Shown here piece after piece: positions 17,926-26,541 of a DNA stretch of 64,000 nt (position 1 is the stretch's first letter; every line of letters begins with the position of its first letter). The stretch is from Natronorubrum tibetense GA33. GTDB lineage: Archaea > Halobacteriota > Halobacteria > Halobacteriales > Natrialbaceae. A program made the position numbers and the translations under genes. Where the stretch lies: assembly GCF_000383975.1 (NCBI RefSeq), contig NZ_KB913017.1, positions 310,001-374,000 of the forward strand. Direction: 5' to 3'. Below the pieces are notes generated by a model that saw only the letters and a list, made by a program, of their open reading frames with translations, had not been told where the DNA came from and did not search any database.

Positions 17926-19380
17926 ATGAGTATCGATACCACTGCCTCGGCGCGAGAGTTGGCGACGGCGATCCGCGACGGCGAACGCTCTTCGGAAACC
18001 GTCGTCGACAGCTGCCTCGAGCGAACCAGGGACACCGAAGCGCTGAATGCCTTCGTAACGGTACTCGAGGAATCCGCACGCGAGCGAGCTCGCGAGGCCG
18101 ACCGCGTAGCCGCGGCCGGCGAGGATCTCGGGCCCCTCCACGGCGTGCCGGTCGCGATCAAGGATCTCCGGGACCGTAAGGCCGGCGTCCGGAATACACT
18201 CGGACTCACAGCGCTATCGGGCAACGTCGCCGAGACGGACTCGATCGTCGTCGAACGCCTCGAGGCTGCTGGCGCAGTGATCGTCGGGACGACCAATACG
18301 CCCGCGCTGGGACATACGATCAAAACGGACAACCGACTCGTCGGCGCGACGGCGACGCCGTTCGATCTCGAGCGCTCGGCCGGCGGCTCCTCTGGCGGCT
18401 CCGCGGCGGCGGTCGCCGCGGGCTGTGCGACCATCGCGACCGGGTCCGATATCGGCGGCTCACTGCGGGTGCCGGCGTCCTGTTGTAACGTCGTAGGGCT
18501 GAAGCCGTCCCACGGACGAGTCCCATCGAATTCTCGACTCGACGCCTTCGACACTCACTCACCGTTCATGATGGGCGGGCCGGTCGCGCGCTCTCTGGAC
18601 GACGTCGCACTCGCACTCGAGGTGATGGCGGGCCCGGACCACCGGGATCCGTTCAGCGTGCCGGCGGGGAAGGACGGATTTCTCGAGGCCTTCGATCGAC
18701 CAGCCACGGAGCTATCGATTGCCTACAGTCCGGATCTGAACCTCCAGCCCGTCGACCCCACCGTCCGCGAAACGGTCGGCAGCGCCGTCGACGATCTCGC
18801 AGATGCTGGCGTCACAGTCGGCGATGTCGACGTCTCGCTACCGGAGTATGACGACCTCCGCCAGGCGTACTACACACAGGTCGGCGGCTACTTTGCCGCC
18901 GTTGCCAAGCGGGTCGAATCGCACTACGGGATCGACCTCGAAACGGCAGATGTCGAGGAAACCGTTCGTTCGACTGTCGCACTTGGTCAGCGCCTCGACT
19001 CTCTCGAGGAGCGACTGGCCAACGGGCCGCGCACCAAGGCCTACGACGCGATCGAGGCCGCGCTTGACGATGCCGACGCGCTCGTGACCCCGACGCTAAC
19101 CGTGCCGCCGTACGGCAAGCACCTGCGTGATCGCTACCCAACGACGATCAACGGCCACGATGTGGCCGGGATTCCCACCGACGCGATGCTTACCTGGGTG
19201 TTCAACCTCACTGGGCACCCTGTCGCGTCGGTCCCCGCAGGGCTCACCGACGACGGGTTGCCGATCGGACTGCAAGTGGTCGGCCGCCGGTACGCCGAGT
19301 CGGACGTCATAGCTGTCGCTGCGGCCCTCGAGCGAGCGCGACCGTGGGAGAATTATTACCCCGATGGCTGCGTACCGTGA
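17926..19380 (+). CDS. Amidase-signature family amidase
   Basis: A 484-residue amidase. The Ser-cisSer-Lys triad is visible: Lys79 in PVAIKD, cis-Ser155 in AGGSSGGSA and nucleophile Ser179 in GSDIGGSLRVP. Such enzymes hydrolyse amides to acid and ammonia; GatA belongs to the same family, but the lack of GatB/C neighbours argues for a catabolic amidase. The ATG at 17926 was chosen because family homology starts there and a TATA-like TTTAT lies 27-31 bases upstream; the frame is open further upstream but only over the end of the preceding gene. It follows two FAD amine oxidase-like genes on the same strand. Confidence 0.92.
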   Translation: MSIDTTASARELATAIRDGERSSETVVDSCLERTRDTEALNAFVTVLEESARERAREADRVAAAGEDLGPLHGVPVAIKDLRDRKAGVRNTLGLTALSGNVAETDSIVVERLEAAGAVIVGTTNTPALGHTIKTDNRLVGATATPFDLERSAGGSSGGSAAAVAAGCATIATGSDIGGSLRVPASCCNVVGLKPSHGRVPSNSRLDAFDTHSPFMMGGPVARSLDDVALALEVMAGPDHRDPFSVPAGKDGFLEAFDRPATELSIAYSPDLNLQPVDPTVRETVGSAVDDLADAGVTVGDVDVSLPEYDDLRQAYYTQVGGYFAAVAKRVESHYGIDLETADVEETVRSTVALGQRLDSLEERLANGPRTKAYDAIEAALDDADALVTPTLTVPPYGKHLRDRYPTTINGHDVAGIPTDAMLTWVFNLTGHPVASVPAGLTDDGLPIGLQVVGRRYAESDVIAVAAALERARPWENYYPDGCVP

Positions 19381-19432
19381 CCGGTATCGCTCCCTCAGTG
19401 TCCGAATGGAAAGTACGACCCCGGTGGTCCCA

Positions 19433-20671
19433 TCAGAAGTGGTGACCGAGGTAGACGGCCGTTTCCGGGAAGAGCGTCGACAGCGTTTCGAGGACGTTCG
19501 AGTCCGTGACCGTCAGTCGCCCGGTTCGCTCGAGGGTGCTTGCGGACTGAGCACCGACGACGAGCTGTGAGAGCGCGGTGACATCGAGACGAACGTTGGC
19601 TCCGGCCGTTCCAGCGGTCTCCTCGAGACGCGTACACGTTGCGTTCATGCCTGCCACCTCGAGTTCAAACACGCCTTCGTTCCAGTCGACCAGCGGATCC
19701 TCGACGGCGATCGTCAGGCTGGCCTCGTGCTCCGGATACGAGAGGTGTGACAGCGTCTCGGCAACGTCGACGATTCGGACCATCGGCCCGTCGGTAACCT
19801 CGGTGTCGATCTCGTCGGGGTCGCGAGCGATGTCGCGGATCGGAACGTCCGTGGGCACCCGAAGCCGAACGCGCTGGACCTGCGAACCGTGGTCGTGGCA
19901 GAACGACAGGAGAGCCAGCAGGGCGTCGTGATCGGCGGCGACGAGTTCGGAAACCGACAACGTCCGGTCGCCCATTTCGCCGTCGATCGTGTAGACGAGG
20001 TATCCCACCACCCGGCCGTCGCGCTCGGAGGCGTAGACGAACGGATCGCGATCGTGGCCGCCGAAGACGCGATGTCGCCACCAGGTCTCGTCGCGCTCGA
20101 GGGCGAGTCCGTACCGTTCGCGGTGGGTCTCGTACGTCGACTCGAGTCGATCGTAGTCGTCGGCCTCGAGTCTGCGAACGGCCGTCCTATCGGCGTCGGC
20201 ACCGTCCATCGCATCCGTCGCGAACGACAGCACGTCGGGCGCGCACTCGTGCGTCGCGATCCGATTGCTGGTGTCCCAGCCGTACCGTCGGTAGAACCGG
20301 TACTGGAACGGCCACAGCACCGAAAACCGGACGTCGTGGTCGCGGTACTCCGCGAGGGAGTGAGCGAGTAACTGCCGGACGTGGCCTTGCCGGCGATACT
20401 CGGGCGGCGTCGCGACGGACGCCAGCCCCGCGGTTCGGTGGGTGTCGCCGCGCACGCGGGCCTCGAGCCAGTAGTGCCGACAGACACAGCGCGGATTCGC
20501 GTCGTCGGTCGCCTCGGTGGCGTAGAGGCCGCGCCGAGAGCCGAGCGTGTCTCGCGGCCCCTCGTGCTCGTCAGGATCGTACGCTGGAACACCTAACTCC
20601 GGTCGAAAGGCGTAACTTCGATACTCGTGAAACACATCCCGTTCGTCCGGGATGGGGCGGTAGTCGACCAT
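19433..20671 (-). CDS. GNAT N-acetyltransferase, Eis-like
   Basis: A 412-residue acetyltransferase with the Eis architecture: an N-terminal GNAT domain, a second GNAT-like domain and a C-terminal sterol-carrier-like domain (from about 310). The acetyl-CoA loop is GLASVATPPEYRRQGHVRQLLAHSLAEYR (Q/RxxGxG/A type). YRRYGWDTSNRIATHEC is a typical Eis stretch after the first domain. I chose the ATG at 20671, where homology starts (MVDYRPIPDERDVFHEYRSYAF); the frame runs on upstream into the divergent methyltransferase gene. Eis proteins acetylate aminoglycosides or lysines in other organisms; the archaeal substrate is unknown. Confidence 0.85.
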   Translation of the reverse strand: MVDYRPIPDERDVFHEYRSYAFRPELGVPAYDPDEHEGPRDTLGSRRGLYATEATDDANPRCVCRHYWLEARVRGDTHRTAGLASVATPPEYRRQGHVRQLLAHSLAEYRDHDVRFSVLWPFQYRFYRRYGWDTSNRIATHECAPDVLSFATDAMDGADADRTAVRRLEADDYDRLESTYETHRERYGLALERDETWWRHRVFGGHDRDPFVYASERDGRVVGYLVYTIDGEMGDRTLSVSELVAADHDALLALLSFCHDHGSQVQRVRLRVPTDVPIRDIARDPDEIDTEVTDGPMVRIVDVAETLSHLSYPEHEASLTIAVEDPLVDWNEGVFELEVAGMNATCTRLEETAGTAGANVRLDVTALSQLVVGAQSASTLERTGRLTVTDSNVLETLSTLFPETAVYLGHHF

Positions 20672-20800
20672 GAGACGGAGAGCGTGTGCGACCGAGAAAA
20701 CTGTTGATATCGCGGGCTGTTCGCGGGGACCGTCTCGAGGACGGTATCGCGATCGGACCAGTGCAAAGATTGAACAGACACGGTTCACTATTCGTTGCGT

Positions 20801-21424
20801 ATGGTCGACAGGAACACGGTTCGCCGGGGATACGACGAACTGATCGGGGCCTACGATGCGGAACGTGCGGAAGACGACCGCGGAAAGGCGATACTCGACG
20901 ACTTTTTCGACTCGATCGAGACCCCGGCGCGAATCCTCGATGTCGGCTGCGGTCCGGGCGTCCCAGTCCTTCGGAGACTGAGTGCGGAAGCGACCGCCCT
21001 TGGATTCGATCTCTCCCGCGAACAACTCAATTTGGCCGCGGCGAACGTTCCCGAAGCGGTGCACTTACAGGGAGAGATGACGAGCGTTCCCCTCCGTGAC
21101 GATACGTGCGATGCCATTACCGCCTTTCATTCGCTGATTCACGTCCCGCTCGAGGACCACGGGACGGTTATCGACGAGTTCGCACGCGTCTTGCGTCCCG
21201 GCGGTCGCGTACTCCTCTCAGAAGGCCCGGAGGAGTGGTGCGGGACGAATCCGGACTGGCTCGAGCGCGGCGTCGAAATGCAGTGGAACATCGCCGGCGT
21301 AGACGCCACGCGGGACCAACTGCGGGACGCCGGGTTCACGATCACCGACGAATGGGGCACCGACGGTACGTTCGCCGACAACGACGAGCGATGGATTTTC
21401 ATCGCCGCCACGCTCGAGGCGTAA
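20801..21424 (+). CDS. Class I SAM-dependent methyltransferase
   Basis: A 207-residue methyltransferase. Motif I is ILDVGCGPGVPVLRRL, motif II region GFDLSREQLNLAA, motif III FHSLIHVPLEDH and the post-motif VLRPGGRVLLSEGPEEW. ATG at 20801 is preferred over an in-frame TTG six bases upstream. It is divergent from the Eis-like gene across 129 bases. The methyl acceptor is unknown; the ubiE-like pattern fits a small-molecule methyltransferase. Confidence 0.88.
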   Translation: MVDRNTVRRGYDELIGAYDAERAEDDRGKAILDDFFDSIETPARILDVGCGPGVPVLRRLSAEATALGFDLSREQLNLAAANVPEAVHLQGEMTSVPLRDDTCDAITAFHSLIHVPLEDHGTVIDEFARVLRPGGRVLLSEGPEEWCGTNPDWLERGVEMQWNIAGVDATRDQLRDAGFTITDEWGTDGTFADNDERWIFIAATLEA

Positions 21425-21735
21425 CCGGTCGACTGCGTTACCGTGTCGGCTCTCGGCCGGATGATACGAGGCGACCATCGACCGCGATTCGGACCGATTC
21501 GCAGGCTGTCCTCGGCGACGGCGTCGACAGTTCGTCCACCGTGAATTCGAGTGCCGAACGAGGCGAGAACCGAAACGTTCTGCAACGAGAACAGGTCCGT
21601 CGAACGAAACAACGTCGTTCCAAAGACGTATGACTACCGTCACCAGACCAGTGGCAAGCGCGACGACACCCTGACGGCGGACCACCGGCGTCGTCTCCGT
21701 CCCCTGCGCGGACAGCGCACACACGCCTGCTACCC
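21425..21735. other. Intergenic stretch without a recognisable gene
   Basis: No frame here has coding-like composition or a family match. It contains the 3' flank of the methyltransferase and the promoter region of the small protein starting at 21736. I see no repeat or structured RNA. Confidence 0.4.
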
Positions 21736-22167
21736 ATGGATTCACTCTCCCAACTCTGGAAGCGATACGTCGCTCGTAACCCCGACCCGGACGCGTACCG
21801 CGTCTACGCATCGTTCCCTTCCCGGCCGTCCGACGGCCCACCGCTCGGCGCACTCCGCGATCGGATCGACGACCTCGAGTACGCCTTCGGGGGGCGACTC
21901 GACGTCACCGTCACGAGGAAACGGATGGTTGTCACGACGGATACGGTCGCAATCGAGCAGTTCGATCGGACCGCGTTCGAGCGGTTCGTCGCGGGAATCG
22001 AGAACCTGTACGGCGACGTCTACGACGTCGTCCACTACACGAAATCCCGGCAGTCCGATCACGGATTCGAAAAATCGCACGTTCTCGTCCCGGTCAAACC
22101 CCTCTTCTCGAAACCGAACGAGCCGGCAGGGCTGGATCGAGTGGTTTCGGGGGACCAGTCCGGTTGA
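21736..22167 (+). CDS. Conserved-looking hypothetical protein
   Basis: A 143-residue soluble protein of unknown function. It has two alpha/beta parts: an N-terminal helix (SLSQLWKRYVARNPDPDAYRVY), a strand-rich middle (RLDVTVTRKRMVVTTDTVAIEQFDR) and a helix followed by YGDVYDVVHYTKSRQSDHGFEKSHVLVPVKPL. No membrane segment, signal or metal motif is seen. Third-position GC is high, as for a native gene. It ends eight bases from the end of the convergent MscS-like gene. Confidence 0.6.
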   Translation: MDSLSQLWKRYVARNPDPDAYRVYASFPSRPSDGPPLGALRDRIDDLEYAFGGRLDVTVTRKRMVVTTDTVAIEQFDRTAFERFVAGIENLYGDVYDVVHYTKSRQSDHGFEKSHVLVPVKPLFSKPNEPAGLDRVVSGDQSG

Positions 22168-22174
22168 GCTGTCG

Positions 22175-22927
22175 TCAGTCGTCGTCGGTGGAACTCGCGC
22201 CCGCGTCGGATCCCCGTTGCTGGTCGGACTGGGAAAGCGACGGCGTGCGGCTCGCCCAGTCCCCGATGTTCTCCGAGACGTACTCGCGGCCACCGAGACC
22301 GAACGCGACACCAAAGCCGATTGCAACGGCGGCGGCGAGCCCCCACGCGAGCGCTCGAGCGAACACGTAGAGGATCCCGACGTCGATCCCCATCGTGTCG
22401 AGGCCGATCACGATCGCGGTGAAGTACAGGAAGATCCTGACGCCGCTGGCGAACAGTTTCGTGGCTCCGGAGCCCGTCGTTGCCTGGGTCCGTTCGATGA
22501 CGTCGCCGATGAAATCGGCAACGACGAACCCGACGACGATGACGGCGATCCCGGCGATGAGCAGCGGCAGGTACGTGACCGCGGTGGCGACCCACGCTGA
22601 CAGTTCCGGAATCGCGAGCACGTTCGACGCTGCGAGGATCGCGATGGCGTAGACGAACCACTTCGCGAGCGTCCCGAACGCGTGCGAGACCGCGCTCTCG
22701 GTTCCGCCGAGCATTCGCCCGAGCGGCGTCTCGAGAACCATTCGGTCGAGTTCGATTCCGTCGGCAATCCGCATGACGACGCCAGCTACGACGCGGCCAA
22801 TGATCCATCCGATGAGGAGGATCAGGAGCGCACCGATCAATCGGGGCACGAATGCCACCATACTGGCGACGGTGTCTTGAAGGAATTCTGGCAGCTGTAT
22901 CTGCTGCAGCGGCAGTTGTTGAACCAT
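22175..22927 (-). CDS. Small-conductance mechanosensitive channel-like TM-helix protein
   Basis: A 250-residue membrane protein with four or five helices. The pattern LIGALLILLIGWIIGRVVAGVVMRIADGIELDRMV and the later LPLLIAGIAVIVVGFVVADFIGDVIERT match the repeated TM-helix motif found in MscS-related proteins. The C terminus is Ser/Asp/Gln rich. It lacks the cytoplasmic beta domain of true MscS, so it may be a truncated relative or an accessory membrane protein rather than a channel. Confidence 0.8.
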   Translation of the reverse strand: MVQQLPLQQIQLPEFLQDTVASMVAFVPRLIGALLILLIGWIIGRVVAGVVMRIADGIELDRMVLETPLGRMLGGTESAVSHAFGTLAKWFVYAIAILAASNVLAIPELSAWVATAVTYLPLLIAGIAVIVVGFVVADFIGDVIERTQATTGSGATKLFASGVRIFLYFTAIVIGLDTMGIDVGILYVFARALAWGLAAAVAIGFGVAFGLGGREYVSENIGDWASRTPSLSQSDQQRGSDAGASSTDDD

Positions 22928-23591
22928 CGTCTCAGCGGAGGCTCTGGACGCGCTTTGTAATGAACCTGATACAATGATGTCTGGAATCTATCTGTTCTAC
23001 GGCGGGGTTGCCAGCTTCGAGGAACTGTTCGTTACCGCGATTTACAGGGGAACGAACCATAGCGCACGAGGCACAGACCACGCCACGCTCGAGTTCTCGT
23101 GAAGCGCATATTTTCGACCCACCTCTCCGCTGTCGTCGATAACAGGAAGTTGCTATCCGATCTGGTTTCGTGGTTTCTGGCAATTCTGTTGTAACTCGTT
23201 CGACACCAATACGACGGCTGAAGACCTTTCTCCTGGTTGCCAGTCCCTGTTTACTGACAGAGCCTGAAGAATCACGCGTACTCACGGCTGGGAAACCGAT
23301 CTGAACGTCCTCGCTCTCGGAACGTCGTGTCACTCACCCTGACTACCAGCGAGTTCTCGGTTTCGGGGATAATGGGCCCATAGAACCAGCGAAACAGCCG
23401 AATCACCGAATATCGAATCGGTGCGGTATCGGTGCTGTAGGTAATCCACTGTTACACGACGACCAGTATACGAGGGTGTCGAAGAGGGGTGAAAACTGGA
23501 TGACTTGCCTCCGTAACACGTGTCGCGTTCCGACTGAGCAGCCGTTTCCGACGGTCACACGGTCGAAATCGAAAACCCAACAGAGTGCCAC
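22928..23591. other. Gene-poor 660-base stretch
   Basis: No convincing gene is present. GC and codon pattern fall below the flanks, and short frames on both strands are broken by stops. A 32-codon GTG frame at 23099-23197 with atypical codons is probably chance or a remnant. The stretch may be decayed sequence of an old insertion, but I find no inverted ends or transposase similarity to support that. Confidence 0.4.
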
Positions 23592-24752
23592 TCAGGCGTG
23601 CTCGTCGACGAACGCTTCGATCCTCGCGAGCGCCTGCCGGAGGTCGTCGAGTCCGGTCGCGTACGAAATGCGCAGGTGGCCCTCGCCGCCCTCGCCGAAG
23701 ACGTCGCCGGGGACGACCGCGACGCCCTCCTCGCGGAGGACTCCCTCTGCGAACTCCTCCGCGGTAAAGCCCTCGGGCACCTCGGGGAAGCAGTAGAACG
23801 CCCCCTTGGCCTCGAAGACGTCCATCCCGATCTCGCGGAACCGCGAGAGGACGAACTGCCGACGACGGTCGTACTGGTTTACCATCTCCCGAACGTCGTT
23901 GTCACAGGACTCGAGGGCCTCGAGGGCCGCGTGCTGGGCCGTCGTCGGCGCCGAGAGCATCGTGTACTGGTGGATCTTGTTCATCGCGCCGATGGCCTCG
24001 GCGGGACCGAGCGCGTAGCCGAGTCGCAGCCCGGTCATCGCGTGGGCCTTCGAGAAGCCGTTGAAGACGATGGTGCGCTCGCGCATGCCCTCGAGGCTCG
24101 CGATGGAAACGTGTTCGTTCCCGTCGTAGGTCAACTCGGCGTAGATCTCGTCCGAGAGAACCATCAGATCGTGCTGGCGGGCGAAGTCGGCGATCGGCTC
24201 GAGATCCGCTTCGGTCATGATCGCCCCCGTCGGGTTGTTGGGATAGCAGAGCACGAGCATGTCGGCCTCGTCGGCGCCGGCGTCCTCGAGTGCCTCCACC
24301 GTCAGCCGAAAGTCGTCTTCCTGTTTCGTCGGAACGGAGAGTACCTCGCCACCGGCGAAGATGACGCCGGGTTCGTAGGAGATGTACGACGGCTGGGCGA
24401 TGGCGACCGTGTCGCCGGGGTCGACGAACGCTCGAAACGCCAGATCGACCGCCTCGCTCGCGCCAGCGGTGACGATGATCTCCTCGTCCGGGCCGTAGCC
24501 GAGGTCGAACCGGTCGGCGACGTAGTCCGCGATAGCCTCGCGGAGTTCGCGTTTGCCACGGTTGGCCGTATAGGACGTCTTTCCCTGCTCTAAGGAGGCG
24601 ATCGCGGCGTCGCGGGCCGCCCACGGCGTCGCGAAGTCAGGTTCGCCGACACCCAGCGAGATGACGTCGTCGCGCTCCTCGGCGATCTCGAAAAACCGCC
24701 GGATACCCGAGGGCGGTACCGTCTGGACGCGATCGGCAAGTTCGAACGTCAT
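23592..24752 (-). CDS. Pyridoxal-phosphate aminotransferase, class I
   Basis: A 386-residue fold-type I aminotransferase of the aspartate/aromatic group. PLP contacts are visible: GASEAVDLAFRA (phosphate loop), PNNPTGA (carboxylate-binding Asn), the Asp-Tyr equivalent in LSDEIYAELTYD, and Schiff-base Lys235 in NGFSKAHAMTGLRLGYALG. RISYATG near the end carries the substrate-binding Arg. It transfers amino groups between an amino acid and 2-oxoglutarate; the exact amino acid cannot be assigned. An Lrp-type regulator lies two bases upstream in the same operon, which fits amino-acid metabolism under feedback control. Confidence 0.92.
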   Translation of the reverse strand: MTFELADRVQTVPPSGIRRFFEIAEERDDVISLGVGEPDFATPWAARDAAIASLEQGKTSYTANRGKRELREAIADYVADRFDLGYGPDEEIIVTAGASEAVDLAFRAFVDPGDTVAIAQPSYISYEPGVIFAGGEVLSVPTKQEDDFRLTVEALEDAGADEADMLVLCYPNNPTGAIMTEADLEPIADFARQHDLMVLSDEIYAELTYDGNEHVSIASLEGMRERTIVFNGFSKAHAMTGLRLGYALGPAEAIGAMNKIHQYTMLSAPTTAQHAALEALESCDNDVREMVNQYDRRRQFVLSRFREIGMDVFEAKGAFYCFPEVPEGFTAEEFAEGVLREEGVAVVPGDVFGEGGEGHLRISYATGLDDLRQALARIEAFVDEHA

Positions 24753-24754
24753 GA

Positions 24755-25240
24755 TCAGGGTGAAAACGAGAGTCGCTCGTCGTCTTCGCCGTCGCCGAGT
24801 TCGATCCCGTTCTCCTTGTAGGAGGTCATCACGTAGTGGGTGACCGTCTGGGTGATCTCGGGGACCGGCGCGACCTTCTCGCTGATAAACTGCGAGACCT
24901 CGCGGATGGAGTCGCCCTCGACTTCCATATCGAAGTCGTAGTCACCGCTGACAAGTCTGAGGGCTGTGACCTGCGGGAACCGTGCGAGGCGCTCTGCGAT
25001 GTCGCCGTAGCCCGTCTCGCGGTCGAGGTGGACGTTTAACTCGACTTCGGCACGGACGCGTTCGTCTTCCAGTTTGTCCCAATCGACGACCGCCTGGTAG
25101 CCGCGGACGACGCCTGCTGCCTCGAGTTCCTCGATCGCCGCCTCGACTTCCTGCTCGTCGAGACCGGTCATTCGCGCGATATCGTCGGTCGAGTATCGTG
25201 CGTTCTCACGAAGCAACTCGAGCACCTCGCGTTCGCTCAT
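24755..25240 (-). CDS. Lrp/AsnC-family transcriptional regulator
   Basis: A 161-residue regulator. Residues 1-60 form the HTH (LELLRENARYSTDDIARMTGLDEQEVEAAIEELEAAGVVRGY) and 65-140 the RAM ligand-binding domain (VRAEVELNVHLDRETGYGDIAERLARFPQVTALRLVSGDYDFDMEVEG). The C-terminal MTSYKENGIEL pattern is common in archaeal members. It is first in an operon with the aminotransferase and probably controls it, together with itself, in response to an amino acid. Confidence 0.93.
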   Translation of the reverse strand: MSEREVLELLRENARYSTDDIARMTGLDEQEVEAAIEELEAAGVVRGYQAVVDWDKLEDERVRAEVELNVHLDRETGYGDIAERLARFPQVTALRLVSGDYDFDMEVEGDSIREVSQFISEKVAPVPEITQTVTHYVMTSYKENGIELGDGEDDERLSFSP

Positions 25241-25320
25241 ACAAACGCGAAGCGCGAGCGCGAGTAAAGGTCTACCGTTGTTCGGTCGGCAACGCGTCGC
25301 GCGCAGATTTCCAGCAGTTC

Positions 25321-25434
25321 CTAATGAAGCGACGATTCACACTGAGGACAGATACGCGATTGCATCGGTACGCTTCGCTGGCAGTCCGGGCAGGTGATAT
25401 CCTCCTCCTGTTGAAATGGGTGTGCTCGGCTCAT
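25321..25434 (-). CDS. 37-residue CPxC-type zinc-finger small protein
   Basis: An ATG at 25432-25434 opens a 37-codon frame ending in TAG. The product carries two Cys pairs, CPDC at 15-18 and CPQC at 29-32, separated by ten residues, and ends in ESSLH. This is a classic zinc-ribbon knuckle pair. Small CPxCG-type proteins are abundant in haloarchaea and some affect growth, motility or biofilm, but most have no known partner. A TATA-like CACTTTATG on the minus strand at about 25467-25475 supports expression. Confidence 0.8.
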   Translation of the reverse strand: MSRAHPFQQEEDITCPDCQRSVPMQSRICPQCESSLH

Positions 25435-25742
25435 TTTTGATCCCGTCTAGAAATTCACCCACTACTACCATAAAGTGCATCGAAATGCGACTGTACTGTC
25501 ACGATTGCTGTTCGTTCTCAAATGCCGCGGTACTCGATACCGATATTTGATCGCTCCGATCAACCGATGCCGTCTCGAGTTCGGGTCGCGGGTCGGTCGG
25601 CAACGGTGGCGACCAACCGGTCGAGAACTGGCAGGCAACGGTAGCTGCGAACCGATCGTCGACAGATGACTGCAAATCGACCGACCGCAACCACCAGCAG
25701 CGATCGATCAGCAGTCGTCGCTCCCGGACCGCGCCGCCGTTG
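25435..25742. other. Intergenic region with promoter of the zinc-finger gene
   Basis: On the minus strand TTTCGATG (BRE-like) followed by CACTTTATG (TATA-like) lies 33-50 bases upstream of the 37-residue zinc-finger gene. Beyond about 25490 nothing recognisable is seen; short frames have non-haloarchaeal composition. Confidence 0.4.
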
Positions 25743-26375
25743 TTATCGATAGTTCTTGAACAGCAGCGCCCGAACGTCGTCTTTCGTCTGGACGTCCTCC
25801 GTCGTGCCGTCCGGGAGGTCAACGCTGTAGCGGTAGTCCGCGGAGCTAGACTCCGACCACTTGTCGTCGTGGGTCTCGAGCAGGCTCATCATCTCGTCTA
25901 ACATATCGTCGTCGTCGGCCGAGCCATCTCCGCCGCTGTCGCCATCGTCGGCTGTCGTCTCCGTATCGGCTGCCGGCTCGCCGTCTCCGGCGGCGTCCTC
26001 GCTCGAGTCCTCGGCATCGTCGTCGGTCTCGCCGCCTTCTCCGTCGGCGTCCTCAGAACCCGTATCGGACTCCGAACCGTCGTCCTCGTCGACCGAGTCG
26101 TCTTCGATGTAGGAGACCTCCTCGAGGTCCTCCGGAGTCGACTCGCCATCGATCGCGGCGCCGACGGAGGCGGCGACGTCGTCGGTCGCCGAGGAGTCGA
26201 GGTCCGCGTCGAGTTCGATCTCGAGTTCGGTCTCGCCGTCGAGGTTGTCGATCAAGTACTGGACGGCGTCGCGTTCGCGGACGAAGCCGTACTTGCCGAC
26301 GACCTGTTCGGAGATCTCTTCGCGGAGTTGCTGGATGACTGCGTACTGTTCGTCGGTGACCTCGAGCGTCTTCAT
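25743..26375 (-). CDS. Hypothetical protein with acidic spacer
   Basis: A 210-residue protein. The N-terminal 46 residues (MKTLEVTDEQYAVIQQLREE and onward to YLIDNLD) resemble a small DNA-binding or oligomerisation module of ribbon-helix-helix style. Residues about 75-160 are a very acidic, low-complexity spacer of Asp, Glu, Gly and Ser. The last 45 residues form a compact domain (DKWSESSSADYRYSVDLPDGTTEDVQTKDDVRALLFKNYR). The ATG at 26375 starts the N-terminal module; nine earlier codons look non-coding. Function unknown. Confidence 0.75.
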   Translation of the reverse strand: MKTLEVTDEQYAVIQQLREEISEQVVGKYGFVRERDAVQYLIDNLDGETELEIELDADLDSSATDDVAASVGAAIDGESTPEDLEEVSYIEDDSVDEDDGSESDTGSEDADGEGGETDDDAEDSSEDAAGDGEPAADTETTADDGDSGGDGSADDDDMLDEMMSLLETHDDKWSESSSADYRYSVDLPDGTTEDVQTKDDVRALLFKNYR

Positions 26376-26483
26376 ACCACATCGATGTCGCGGGGGGTAC
26401 AAATAGGTGGGTCGTGCTTCGCGCCTCGGCCTGGTGTGCGACGGTCCACCCCGGTGGGACTCCCGTACAGTTGGTCAGTGACC

Positions 26484-26499
26484 CACGGCTAAAGCCGTG
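26484..26499. mobile_element. IS200/IS605-type end hairpin relic
   Basis: CACGGCT-AA-AGCCGTG is a perfect seven-base stem, directly followed by GAGCTTCCTGCTTGT. From memory, hairpins of this kind with such flanks mark the ends of IS200/IS605/IS1341-type elements, where the transposase recognises the hairpin. No tnpA or tnpB gene is present within several kilobases, so this is a solo end or relic. It lies exactly between a native-looking gene and the atypical sulfur module. Confidence 0.55.
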
Positions 26500-26541
26500 A
26501 GCTTCCTGCTTGTCTCTCTGTGATTTGGGGAGGGGATCAAG

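Noticed and set aside
17926-19380. GatA subunit of an amidotransferase
   Set aside because: The catalytic triad fits any amidase-signature enzyme; no gatB or gatC is adjacent, and the gene follows two amine-oxidase-like genes.
23099-23197. A 32-codon GTG frame with a hydrophobic end
   Set aside because: Its codons are not haloarchaeal and it has no promoter, ribosome site or recognisable relative; it is likely chance or decayed sequence.
22928-23591. A possible insertion-sequence remnant
   Set aside because: The region is gene-poor, but I found no terminal inverted repeats, target duplications or transposase-like translation.
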